Shown: positions 1-6,576, numbered from the stretch's first letter. The stretch is 9,668 nucleotides of DNA from Candidatus Hermodarchaeota archaeon (GCA_016840185.1 JAEOSV010000128.1:1-9668), one strand, 5' to 3'. Numbers and translations: made by a program. The notes: generated from the letters alone by a model not told the origin.

Positions 1-1
1 A

Positions 2-556
2 ACTGAAGTCCGGTTCATCTACTTGGCAATGCGTCTATTGAACACGATGGCGCTAATTAGATCTCTGGAAATTGACGCCCAAGATTTTGCGACAGATCTA
101 TTGAACATCAAAACATCTCTTGCATCCCTCGTGGTCAAGTTCCTTGAAGGGAAACAACGAAATGAGATTTTGGAAAAATGTGTGGATGTGCTTTTGCGGG
201 GTCATAAGTTCTTTATTACGCATGGTGTATTGTGTCGAGATGATATTGCCTCGGCTACACTTCTTACTGGGTTTTTAGCGCCGAACATGCTTTTTGCTGA
301 TTATGGGGCGTATGTTGATTCGGTGATTGCGTTGAACCGGATTGCTGTTCCTGATATTCATCGTCATGAATCAGATATCGCGGTCCTAGCTACCCCCTAT
401 TTATGGCTTCTCAGAACTGCCTCTCAACATCTTAAGGCTAAGAAGTATGTGAAACTAGCAAAGATTGCGTATGACCAATCAATTGAGGTTTGGACTAAAT
501 TCGGATTTGAATTTAAAGTACAGGAATTTTCCGATGAATACGAGTCATTGTTCTAG
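2..556 (+). CDS. Uncharacterised helical protein, 5'-truncated by window edge
   Basis: The reading frame is open from the first complete codon at position 2, so the gene probably starts before the window. Possible internal starts are TTG at 23 and ATG at 29, but neither has a convincing Shine-Dalgarno sequence. The visible part, about 184 codons, looks largely alpha-helical. It has alternating Leu/Ile-rich stretches, no signal peptide, no clear membrane span and no Cys-based metal site. A short central stretch (VPDIHRHESDIAVLATPYLW) is rich in His and Asp but matches no motif I know. The C-terminus is charged and ends in EYESLF. The stop codon shares bases 554-555 with the stop of the convergent nikR, so there is no intergenic space. 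I do not recognise the family and assign no function. That it is a real gene rests on its length and its fit to the neighbouring gene ends. Confidence 0.6.
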   Translation, partial: TEVRFIYLAMRLLNTMALIRSLEIDAQDFATDLLNIKTSLASLVVKFLEGKQRNEILEKCVDVLLRGHKFFITHGVLCRDDIASATLLTGFLAPNMLFADYGAYVDSVIALNRIAVPDIHRHESDIAVLATPYLWLLRTASQHLKAKKYVKLAKIAYDQSIEVWTKFGFEFKVQEFSDEYESLF

Positions 557-957
557 TCTTTGAGGGGCATTGTGGTATATTTCACCTGGTACAGACCGCG
601 CATGGCTCGGATTCGACCAACGAAATTCAAAACATCTTCGACATTCCCTTCAGTGATGAAGACTTCAAGGCAATATGATTCTCCCAGGTGAAGGTGCATG
701 TTTCCGGACACGATGTGATTGTGACTGTGTCGAAGCCGTGTTAATCGTTCATCCACTCCTGGTTGATCGTGTGCGGAGATGGCTGTCACCGTTGCGGTCA
801 CGCGCCCTCCTTCAAGTTGTTCGAGCTCGAATTCCGAAAGGGCTGATCGCACGGCGTCACGGATGGCCTCTGAGCGACTTGAGTAACCTCGTTGTTGGAT
901 GATTCCATCAAGTTGCTTCAATAATTGAGAAGATAGAGATATGCTAATGATTGGCAT
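553..957 (-). CDS. nikR: NikR-family nickel-responsive transcriptional regulator
   Basis: This 134-residue protein has the two-part NikR layout. Residues 1-45 form a ribbon-helix-helix DNA-binding domain: a beta strand (PIISISLSSQLL), then the helix-turn-helix with the family signature GYSSRSEAIRDAVRSAL. Residues 53-134 form the ACT-like metal-binding, tetramerising domain. All four high-affinity nickel ligands known from E. coli NikR (His76, His87, His89, Cys95) have counterparts at His77, His88, His90 and Cys96, including the HxH-x5-C spacing in MHLHLGESYC. Length is normal for the family (E. coli 133). NikR binds DNA when loaded with Ni(II) and usually represses nickel uptake. Here it diverges from a P1B metal ATPase, its likely target, and may also regulate itself. 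The start is ATG at 955-957; only a weak GAG lies upstream, so translation may be leaderless or from a short leader. Confidence 0.93.
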   Translation of the reverse strand: MPIISISLSSQLLKQLDGIIQQRGYSSRSEAIRDAVRSALSEFELEQLEGGRVTATVTAISAHDQPGVDERLTRLRHSHNHIVSGNMHLHLGESYCLEVFITEGNVEDVLNFVGRIRAMRGLYQVKYTTMPLKD

Positions 958-966
958 CGCTACTCA

Positions 967-1037
967 TTATTAAGATGAACGATACATATTATTAAATCTT
1001 ATTAAAATTCTTTGATGTATTAGCACTATCTTAATAA
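967..1037. promoter_or_regulatory. Shared nikR/ATPase control region with nested inverted repeats
   Basis: The AT-rich spacer between the two divergent genes holds a perfect 10-bp inverted repeat: TTATTAAGAT at 967-976 and ATCTTAATAA at 1028-1037. Nested almost concentrically inside it is a second pair, ATACAT at 982-987 and ATGTAT at 1015-1020. TTATTAA also recurs at 989-995 and 999-1005. The right outer arm lies on a TATA-like stretch for the ATPase gene. The left outer arm lies close to the expected nikR transcription start. A regulator holding both arms could therefore block both promoters. That NikR is the protein that binds is inferred from adjacency. The arms do not match the E. coli NikR half-site GTATGA, and they only loosely resemble the AT-rich sites of epsilonproteobacterial NikR. 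Confidence 0.5.
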
Positions 1038-1078
1038 ACAAATAAGTAATTGGTCTTTCCGAATGGACACTGAAACTT

Positions 1079-1082
1079 GGAG
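1079..1082 (+). promoter_or_regulatory. Shine-Dalgarno GGAG that decides the ATPase start
   Basis: GGAG lies 9 bases before ATG 1092. It overlaps the alternative TTG at 1077, which makes the TTG an unlikely start. Confidence 0.6.
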
Positions 1083-1091
1083 AAATCGCAG

Positions 1092-3038
1092 ATGCAAGAT
1101 CATCACACTGATAAATCGAATAACTGCTCCGTTTGTGAAGTGGACTATGCAGTTGCAACAAATGGACTTTCGATTTGGCGTGATCGTCGATTTCTCATAA
1201 TCTTGGTTTCAGCAGTGCTCTTTGTTTTTGGTCTTGTCTCTGAGTTCCTTTTAGGTCAGATGATTGTTGCTCTGATTCTCTTTATTTTCGCAGCAGGTAT
1301 CGCTGGATATTCCATTGCCATCGCAGGGCTCAAAGGATTAGTCTATCGTCGACAATTGAATATTGCCTTCTTGATGACAATTGCGGCAGTAGCGGCTTTT
1401 GTGATTGGGCATGCTGCTGAAGGTGCGGCAGTCATGGTGTTGTACTTCCTTGCGGAGTTTTTAGAAAGCAAGGCAAAGGAAAATGCCCAACGGTCAGTTG
1501 CCTCATTAATGAAACTGGCTCCAGAAATGGCTACAGTGATACGGGGTGAGGCTGAAGTTCAGGTTCATGTTCACGACGTGTTGGTCAGTGAAACCATGGT
1601 TATTCGACCAGGTGAAAGAATTAGTTTGGATGGAGTTGTGGTCAAGGGGGCATCGAGTGTGAATCAGGCACCGATTACTGGTGAATCACTCCCTATTAGC
1701 AAGACAGTTACTGATGAGGTCTTTGCAGGGACCATTAACAATGAAGGCTATCTCGAAGTGCAAGTTACTCGTCTGTCGAATGAAACGGTGATAGCCAAGA
1801 TCCTGTCGATGGTTGAAGATGCCCAGAAATCGAAATCGTCTGCGGAGCAGTTCATAGGCAAATTTGCTAAATACTATACGCCTTCTGTTGTTGTGGTTGC
1901 AATTCTCGTTGCCATTATTCCTCCATTGCTGTTGGGTCTTGTTTGGAATGATTGGCTTTATCGGGCTTTGGTTTTACTGGTTATTTCATGTCCCTGTGCG
2001 TTTGCAATTGCTACTCCTGTAGCTATGATATCCGCGTTGACCAGTGCGACACAGCATGGCGTGTTGATAAAGGGTAGTCAGTATCTGGAAGCACTAGGGA
2101 AGGTACGGGTGGTGGCCTTCGATAAAACGGGAACACTGACTTCTGGAAAATTAGGGGTTACAGATGTTATTTCATTTGAAGAATCGGAGTCTGCGGTCCT
2201 TCAGGTTGCAGCATCAATCGAATCGTACTCTGAGCACCCCATTAGTCAAGCTATTGTAGCTAAAGTAGGGAATCCAGGACGGCAACTCAGCAAAGTTGAG
2301 AATTTCTTGGCGATTGCTGGACAAGGGGTTGCTGGAATAATTGAGGGTGAACAGTATTTTGTAGGGAGTGAACGACTATTCAAAGAAAAGGGAATCTTGT
2401 TTCCTGAAGAACAATTAGCTGCGCTTGAAGCGGAGGGTAAGACTGTAATTCTCGTTGGTAATTATAAACGGGCGATTGGGGCAATCGCGGTTCAAGATAC
2501 GATTCGGTCTACAAGTGCAAAGACCATTGCAGCCTTGAAACGGTTGGGGATTCAATCGGTCATGGTTACAGGTGACAATCCGCGAACTGCTGCTGTTATT
2601 GCCCAACAACTTGGGATTGATGAATTCTACGCCGAACTTATGCCAGAAGATAAGGTTACGATTCTCAAAACGCTGGAGCAAAAATATGGACCCATTGCTA
2701 TGGTTGGTGATGGTGTAAATGATGCACCTGCGTTAGCCAGTGCAGAAGTTGGTATTGCTATGGGTGCCATTGGGAGTGATGTTGCCATAGAGACGGCTGA
2801 TATTGCCTTGATGCAGGATGATCTTGTAAAGGTTCCTTACCTATTTCAATTGAGTAAAAAGACACAGAGTATTGTTCGCCAGAATATTGGTGCATCACTT
2901 CTGATCAAGTTCTCTTTAGCGGCTCTTGTTTTTCCTGGCTTGATTTTCCTTTGGTTTGCGGTTGCGGTGGGTGATATGGGGCTGTCGTTAGCAGTCATTC
3001 TAAATGCGATGCGACTATCTCGTGTAAAACCCGAGTGA
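1092..3038 (+). CDS. P1B-type heavy-metal transporting ATPase (CadA/ZntA-like)
   Basis: Metal-pumping P-type ATPase of 648 residues in the cytoplasmic membrane. In order: membrane pairs near residues 30-75 and 85-125; actuator motif TGES (196-199); two spans around 255-310, the second carrying the metal-binding CPC (300-302); phosphorylation motif DKTGTLT (Asp344); the P1B-specific His-Pro (382-383); the hinge GDGVNDAP (from 539); and two final spans. The Lys in LLIKFSLAAL and the Asp-Gly in VGDMG of the last two spans are the P1B-2 signature for Zn/Cd/Pb. No N-terminal HMA domain is present, only a short tail with HH and CSVC (Cys12, Cys15). I chose ATG 1092, not the in-frame TTG at 1077, because GGAG at 1079-1082 sits 9 bases upstream. 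Divergence from nikR suggests metal control, possibly by nickel. Direction is probably export, as in relatives. The ATPase class is certain; the metal is not. Confidence 0.93.
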   Translation: MQDHHTDKSNNCSVCEVDYAVATNGLSIWRDRRFLIILVSAVLFVFGLVSEFLLGQMIVALILFIFAAGIAGYSIAIAGLKGLVYRRQLNIAFLMTIAAVAAFVIGHAAEGAAVMVLYFLAEFLESKAKENAQRSVASLMKLAPEMATVIRGEAEVQVHVHDVLVSETMVIRPGERISLDGVVVKGASSVNQAPITGESLPISKTVTDEVFAGTINNEGYLEVQVTRLSNETVIAKILSMVEDAQKSKSSAEQFIGKFAKYYTPSVVVVAILVAIIPPLLLGLVWNDWLYRALVLLVISCPCAFAIATPVAMISALTSATQHGVLIKGSQYLEALGKVRVVAFDKTGTLTSGKLGVTDVISFEESESAVLQVAASIESYSEHPISQAIVAKVGNPGRQLSKVENFLAIAGQGVAGIIEGEQYFVGSERLFKEKGILFPEEQLAALEAEGKTVILVGNYKRAIGAIAVQDTIRSTSAKTIAALKRLGIQSVMVTGDNPRTAAVIAQQLGIDEFYAELMPEDKVTILKTLEQKYGPIAMVGDGVNDAPALASAEVGIAMGAIGSDVAIETADIALMQDDLVKVPYLFQLSKKTQSIVRQNIGASLLIKFSLAALVFPGLIFLWFAVAVGDMGLSLAVILNAMRLSRVKPE

Positions 3039-3056
3039 ATTCCGATTTCAACGTTA

Positions 3057-3695
3057 TCAGGAGCGACCAAAGCTCTCCTTTAATTCCTCGATGAGTCCTT
3101 CGTCGACTTCAAATGGCTCGAAGATTGTGGGAGCAATTTCCTTCACTAGTCGAAGCATTCCATTCGCAACAGCTCGGATTTCAAACTGGGCTGTGTGATG
3201 TAATCGCAGAGGGAAAAATGATTCAAACAAGGTTCGAGCATTGAAAGTGGCGATTATCGCGGTCTCTGAACCCATGGGTGCGAGATATCTGGCATCCTCC
3301 ATAGGTGCACCCCGACGATAATATTCTCGATAAAGGGTATCTGCAGCTTTCTGTAACTTCTCAGGGTCTTCTGCTGCTTTCAGCACTGAAGGAGGAAGAA
3401 TGAGTTTTTTGATCTTGGTTCGTCGAAATGATTTCTGGAGATAACTGGCAATCCGATGTCGAACGAATTGGTGGGAGAAAACACGGGAGACTTCTGTAAT
3501 TTCGAAGGTGAACACAGCATGTTCGAGCACGGATGTGTGACCCATTTTGATGACTTTTTTGAGGAAGGTTTCCCATCCGCCACTTGGGGTTTTTCTTTCA
3601 AGGCCCTCCCATGTTTCAGAAACATTGGAATAACGGGCAATCTTGGCACACAACAAATCAGGGCTTTCAGTATGTGAGAGAATTTGGATTTTCAT
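3057..3695 (-). CDS. thyX: Flavin-dependent thymidylate synthase ThyX
   Basis: ThyX makes dTMP from dUMP using methylene-tetrahydrofolate, FAD and NADPH, and works as a cytoplasmic homotetramer. Visible signatures, numbered from the ATG at 3693-3695: GHTSVLEH (about 53-59), HQFVRHR with RHR at 79-81, Ser84, Ser89 and Arg91 of the RHRxxSxNxxSxR motif, then FNART and the C-terminal AQFEIR (169-174). The position normally Asn, often Ser, in that motif is Leu86 (RHRIASYLQKSFRR), and the usual following Tyr is Arg, which is unusual. I prefer ATG 3695 because ThyX proteins typically begin like MKIQILSHTESPDLL and the RHR numbering then fits the family. ATG 3731 and TTG 3740 are in frame upstream, but the only GGAG lies just 3 bases before ATG 3731. 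Its stop faces the ATPase stop across 18 bases. No thyA is visible in the window. Confidence 0.92.
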   Translation of the reverse strand: MKIQILSHTESPDLLCAKIARYSNVSETWEGLERKTPSGGWETFLKKVIKMGHTSVLEHAVFTFEITEVSRVFSHQFVRHRIASYLQKSFRRTKIKKLILPPSVLKAAEDPEKLQKAADTLYREYYRRGAPMEDARYLAPMGSETAIIATFNARTLFESFFPLRLHHTAQFEIRAVANGMLRLVKEIAPTIFEPFEVDEGLIEELKESFGRS

Positions 3696-3787
3696 CTGAA
3701 CACTTCTCGGCGATTCGTTTTTAGCGAACATAATCTCCAATAGTCATAATCAGGGTCCAATTCTGGAATGGGATTAACCGTATACGA

Positions 3788-3793
3788 AGGGGA
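3788..3793 (+). promoter_or_regulatory. Shine-Dalgarno AGGGGA for the RING-like gene
   Basis: A purine run, AGGGGA, ends 6 bases before ATG 3800 and supports that start. The divergent spacer to thyX is only about 70-105 bases, depending on which thyX start is used. Confidence 0.5.
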
Positions 3794-3799
3794 TAATAA

Positions 3800-4294
3800 A
3801 TGTTAATCCAACAATACTCATTTGAGGGAATGATTCTCGCTGGGATCTTTCTCGCTTTGATATTGTGGATTGCCTTTGTAATACTCATCATAGTTTATCA
3901 ATATCAGAAGAGAAAAGCGAGGCAGCCATTTCAACGGCCAGAACCTTTGGAGACCTTTTCTGAGATCTTTGACACATTACGAATCAGTTCTACTCCTGCT
4001 CCGCCTGGTCCTGATATGAGTTCGAGTCCCGTTGGAGGTTCATGTTTGGAGTGTGAAAGCCTAGTGACTGAGGAGACAAGTACTCGTTGTCCTGATTGTG
4101 GAGTAAAGCGGAAACGCTGCGTAATATGTCAACGTTTTGTTGCTGGAGGTCAAGAGTTACTTACGTGTCCATTCTGTCATAGTCTTAGTCATGCCAATGA
4201 GATAATTGTGTGGGTTCAAAAAAAGAATAAATGTCCATATTGTGGTCGACGGTTACAACAACACGAACTTGTCTCACCAGAGACGCTTCTCTGA
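3800..4294 (+). CDS. Membrane-anchored zinc-ribbon / RING-like protein
   Basis: A 164-residue protein with one N-terminal membrane span (about residues 11-33, followed by YQYQKRKAR, which predicts a cytoplasmic C-terminus). A Pro/Ser-rich linker (43-80) follows, then two cysteine clusters. The first is a zinc ribbon: Cys82/Cys85 with Cys97/Cys100. The second, residues 107-148, follows the RING layout: CVIC (107-110), CPFC (123-126), His131, Ile135-x2-Trp138, and CPYC (145-148). The pattern H-x2-C-I-x2-W followed by CPxC is typical of RING-H2 fingers, but the sixth ligand is Glu134 instead of Cys; His127 might compensate. RING domains commonly recruit ubiquitin-conjugating enzymes, and some archaea encode ubiquitin-like systems with RING proteins. 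No E1, E2 or ubiquitin gene is visible here, so an E3 role is speculative. It could equally be a structural zinc-ribbon protein. Confidence 0.8.
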   Translation: MLIQQYSFEGMILAGIFLALILWIAFVILIIVYQYQKRKARQPFQRPEPLETFSEIFDTLRISSTPAPPGPDMSSSPVGGSCLECESLVTEETSTRCPDCGVKRKRCVICQRFVAGGQELLTCPFCHSLSHANEIIVWVQKKNKCPYCGRRLQQHELVSPETLL

Positions 4295-4335
4295 CATCAG
4301 GAATATTCATGGGTACTTCTCTTTGAAAGTTGAAA

Positions 4336-5355
4336 CTAGCTTACGCCTGGGACTTTGGGAAAAGGGGAGCATTCCCAGATATGAGGAGACCCACATAGAT
4401 ATCGTGTGAATCTCTCCAATCCTATTCCGAATCCGGCCGATGGTGGAATTCCTTCCTCAAGCATCTCAAGATACCAGCTAAATTTCCTTAGGTCTTGACC
4501 GGTCTCTTGCATTCTTCGAGTGACTCCTTCAACGGTAAATTCCCTCTCTCCTCCACTTGAGAGTTCTCCATATCCTTCCGGTAACACTAAGTCCATCGAT
4601 CGGACTCTGTGTGGTTGGTCGGCATCCCGGAGATAATAGAATCCCCGGGATGTGGCGGGATACTCGGTTATCCAGAAGGGAGTCTCAAAGAGTGTCGAAA
4701 TGTAATACTCGGCTTCCCATGGAATCTCTTGTGTTGGATCAAGACTGAATCCTTCTGCCTTGAGAAGTTCCAGTGCTTCAGCGTGGGTGATACGGGGCAA
4801 TCGCCGAGGTGGTAAGGGGAGGGTGCGTCCGAGTGTGGTCAATTGCTCTTTGCACTCGTGCTGGACAGTTCGGATGACCTCGAACATCAACGTGTCACCG
4901 AGCGTCATCACATCGTCACAGGTTCCGTGGGCCACTTCTAAGTCGAGTTGATAGAACTCAGCAAGGTGTCGACCGGTTTGGTGGCTTGCTGATGGTTCCA
5001 ACCGGACGTTGGGAGAAAAAGCATATACGCGGGGGAAACTCGCCATTGTCATCTGCTTATACAAGATCATGCTGGTCATCAGCACATAGACCTTCCCATA
5101 GAAGGGCACCTCTATCGTACCCGCTCCCCGAATTCCTGGATCGGTTTCAGGACCAATGATGGGTGCGAGTACTTCTAGGAACCCAAAGTTGTCCAAGACT
5201 CTTCGACAGGCCCGAGAGAGTTCATGTTGGATTTTGAGTATGGCTCGGGCTCGAGGCGAACGGATGGAGCGATAACGGAATCGGACTCCGCGTTCCACGT
5301 CTTCGACTACATCGCTTGAGAGTTGACGATGCGGGATTGATTCCATTACCATCAT
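4336..5355 (-). CDS. Archaeal asparagine synthetase related to AsnRS (AS-AR type)
   Basis: A class II aminoacyl-tRNA-synthetase-like catalytic core without the N-terminal anticodon-binding OB domain. This is the hallmark of the archaeal enzyme that makes asparagine from aspartate, ammonia and ATP, described in Pyrococcus abyssi. Numbered from ATG 5355 (339 residues): motif 2 SPNVRLE with Arg118 and Glu120, then GRHLAEFYQLDLE (about 128-140); EGYGELSSGGEREF ending at 273; and motif 3 GFGIGLERF (308-316, ATP-binding Arg315). The C-terminal PFPKVPGVS resembles the known archaeal enzyme. The protein is longer than that homologue (about 294 residues), with an extra basic N-terminus. Starts at 5352 and 5346 are also possible; TTG 5388 looks too far upstream. 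It diverges from an Lrp/AsnC regulator and probably shares its control region. A tRNA-charging role is unlikely without the anticodon domain. It is distinct from the glutamine-dependent AsnB. Confidence 0.9.
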   Translation of the reverse strand: MMVMESIPHRQLSSDVVEDVERGVRFRYRSIRSPRARAILKIQHELSRACRRVLDNFGFLEVLAPIIGPETDPGIRGAGTIEVPFYGKVYVLMTSMILYKQMTMASFPRVYAFSPNVRLEPSASHQTGRHLAEFYQLDLEVAHGTCDDVMTLGDTLMFEVIRTVQHECKEQLTTLGRTLPLPPRRLPRITHAEALELLKAEGFSLDPTQEIPWEAEYYISTLFETPFWITEYPATSRGFYYLRDADQPHRVRSMDLVLPEGYGELSSGGEREFTVEGVTRRMQETGQDLRKFSWYLEMLEEGIPPSAGFGIGLERFTRYLCGSPHIWECSPFPKVPGVS

Positions 5356-5390
5356 GACGCACCCACAGCCTATAACTTGGTCAAACAATA

Positions 5391-5405
5391 TTAGCTTTTT
5401 GCTAA
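5391..5405. promoter_or_regulatory. 15-bp dyad TTAGC-N5-GCTAA, candidate Lrp/AsnC operator
   Basis: A perfect inverted repeat, TTAGC-TTTTT-GCTAA, lies 36-50 bases upstream of the asparagine synthetase ATG, where its TATA/BRE region is expected. Its TAG...CTA ends and T-rich centre recall the bacterial Lrp consensus, but the inner spacing is 7 rather than 9. That the neighbouring regulator binds it is an inference from position. Confidence 0.45.
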
Positions 5406-5433
5406 CGGCATAGGTAAATTGCTGATTAATGAC

Positions 5434-5445
5434 AATAAATAAATA
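5434..5445 (+). promoter_or_regulatory. TATA-like box for the Lrp/AsnC gene
   Basis: AATAAATAAATA is centred about 29 bases before ATG 5469. That is close to the usual archaeal TATA-to-start distance, so the transcript may begin at or near the start codon. No Shine-Dalgarno precedes this ATG, which fits a leaderless mRNA. Confidence 0.45.
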
Positions 5446-5454
5446 GTGTGTTCG

Positions 5455-5472
5455 TCATATTGCTAAGTATGA
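5455..5472. promoter_or_regulatory. Inverted repeat TCATA-N8-TATGA over the lrp start
   Basis: Five-bp arms at 5455-5459 and 5468-5472 straddle the start codon at 5469. A regulator bound here would block its own gene, so this is a possible autoregulatory site. The arms are short and could arise by chance. Confidence 0.3.
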
Positions 5473-5912
5473 TAGATGCCAAAGATAAACAAATTCTTCA
5501 TGAGCTCCAACGGGATGCAAGCCAATCGGTGCTTAAAATTTCACGAAAATTACGTTTACCACGATCCACAGTTCAGCATCGGATTGATCGAATGAAGGCC
5601 AACCGGATCATAAAACGAATTGTTGCTATTCCCGATTATGCACAAATCGGATTACCAGTAACAGCATTTGTATTAGTGACATACAATCCGGTGAATAATG
5701 TATCTCAACAAGATGTCGCGCGTTCAATTGCCAAGCTAGAAAATGTAGCTGAAGTTCATGTCGTGGCTGGTCAGTGGGATATTATTCTCAAAGCTCGTGG
5801 ATCATCACTTCAGGAAATAGGTGAATTGGTTGTAAATCAGTTACGTCAAATTCCTGGAGTGGGTCAGACCGTGACTTCTGGGAGTTTTTTCATTATCAAA
5901 GATGAACCTTAA
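5469..5912 (+). CDS. Lrp/AsnC-family transcriptional regulator
   Basis: A 147-residue regulator of normal family length. Residues 1-55 form the winged helix-turn-helix: MIDAKDKQILHELQRDAS opens the domain and LRLPRSTVQHRIDRMKANRI carries the recognition helix. Residues 62-143 form the RAM/ACT-like effector and oligomerisation domain, with the conserved Gly101-x2-Asp104 (AGQWDI) turn and the IPGVGQTVT strand near the end. Members form dimers to octamers and sense amino acids. I chose ATG 5469 rather than GTG 5448 because the family starts just before the D-x2-D-x-x-IL pattern and a TATA-like box is well placed for it. It diverges from asparagine synthetase across 113 bases, so control of that gene in response to asparagine or aspartate is a reasonable inference. 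The ligand cannot be read from sequence. Confidence 0.92.
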   Translation: MIDAKDKQILHELQRDASQSVLKISRKLRLPRSTVQHRIDRMKANRIIKRIVAIPDYAQIGLPVTAFVLVTYNPVNNVSQQDVARSIAKLENVAEVHVVAGQWDIILKARGSSLQEIGELVVNQLRQIPGVGQTVTSGSFFIIKDEP

Positions 5913-5928
5913 TCCTGTGTGGTTAAGA

Positions 5929-6420
5929 CTACTTTCGGATTTGTTTGAAAAGAGGTCGAAGCTTGGCATAATGGTCATTGGTTTCGATGTCATCATGGAG
6001 TGTATCTTCAAGGGAGAGGTCTAAGGCTTGACGGAGTTGTTGTTCAGCTTGGTCTTGTTTACCCAGTTCGATGAGAGCCCAAGCATGGTTTAGATAAATC
6101 GTGGGTGTGGGTTCAGGAAGACTGGCAGCCTTAGCATAGCAGCGTTCACCCTCTACCCAGTTACCTTGAAGTAAATAGAGGTACCCGAGGTTGTTCCAGT
6201 GCTGAAGATTCTCTGGGTCGAGGTCGGTGGCTTTTTTCGCGGCTTGAATGGCTAATTCATTTTGACCCTGTTGTTGGTGAATGTTGGCAAGGAGGCTCCA
6301 TCCGTCAACATTTTTTTGGTCGAGTGCGAGGAGCTCGTTGGTGAGTTTTTCAGCTCGGCCATAATCTTCATCACTGAAGGCAATGACGGCACGTTGGAAC
6401 AAATCGCTTTCTGATCCCAT
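5929..6420 (-). CDS. TPR-repeat protein
   Basis: A 163-residue soluble protein built from about four tetratricopeptide repeats in a row: AVIAFSDEDYGRAEKLTNEL, then WSLLANIHQQQGQNELAIQA (ending DLDPEN), then WNNLGYLYLLQGNWVEGERC, then LNHAWALIELGKQDQAEQQL. A short charged tail, HYAKLRPLFKQIRK, follows. TPR arrays hold protein partners; no enzymatic domain is attached and the partner is unknown. I chose ATG 6420 rather than the in-frame GTG codons at 6432 and 6429. Those GTGs form part of a GGTGGTG purine stretch a few bases upstream that could serve as the ribosome site. Its stop faces the Lrp stop across 16 bases, and it diverges from the FMN reductase-like gene across about 170 bases. No specific function can be given. 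Confidence 0.85.
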   Translation of the reverse strand: MGSESDLFQRAVIAFSDEDYGRAEKLTNELLALDQKNVDGWSLLANIHQQQGQNELAIQAAKKATDLDPENLQHWNNLGYLYLLQGNWVEGERCYAKAASLPEPTPTIYLNHAWALIELGKQDQAEQQLRQALDLSLEDTLHDDIETNDHYAKLRPLFKQIRK

Positions 6421-6576
6421 TGGTTGCACCACTCTGTATTCTTTCCGGTATTTCTTCCTCTTAAATGACTCTTAACAGAATCCTTGATTTTTGTAAGGAG
6501 ACGTCAAGCTCTTAAAGTTCGGTGAAGATATTAACTCGAGAATATCCTATGTAGAATTAGGGCACAGGGTTCATTC

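Noticed and set aside
675..902. Open frame on the + strand inside nikR
   Set aside because: It is antisense to a clear NikR with all its nickel ligands and shows no recognisable domain; it is a shadow frame.
958..1091. E. coli-type NikR operator (GTATGA-N16-TCATAC)
   Set aside because: No match with that half-site and spacing is visible; only a different AT-rich dyad is present.
970..1161. Open frame on the - strand across the nikR/ATPase spacer
   Set aside because: It covers the AT-rich control region and the ATPase start, has low-complexity composition, and no homology or ribosome site is evident.
4557..4951. Overlapping + strand open frames inside the asparagine synthetase gene
   Set aside because: They are antisense to a well-conserved class II catalytic core and have no motifs of their own.
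6494..6500. TAAGGAG, a strong-looking ribosome site
   Set aside because: No ATG, GTG or TTG follows at a usable distance, and the frame of the downstream gene has no start before 6590.
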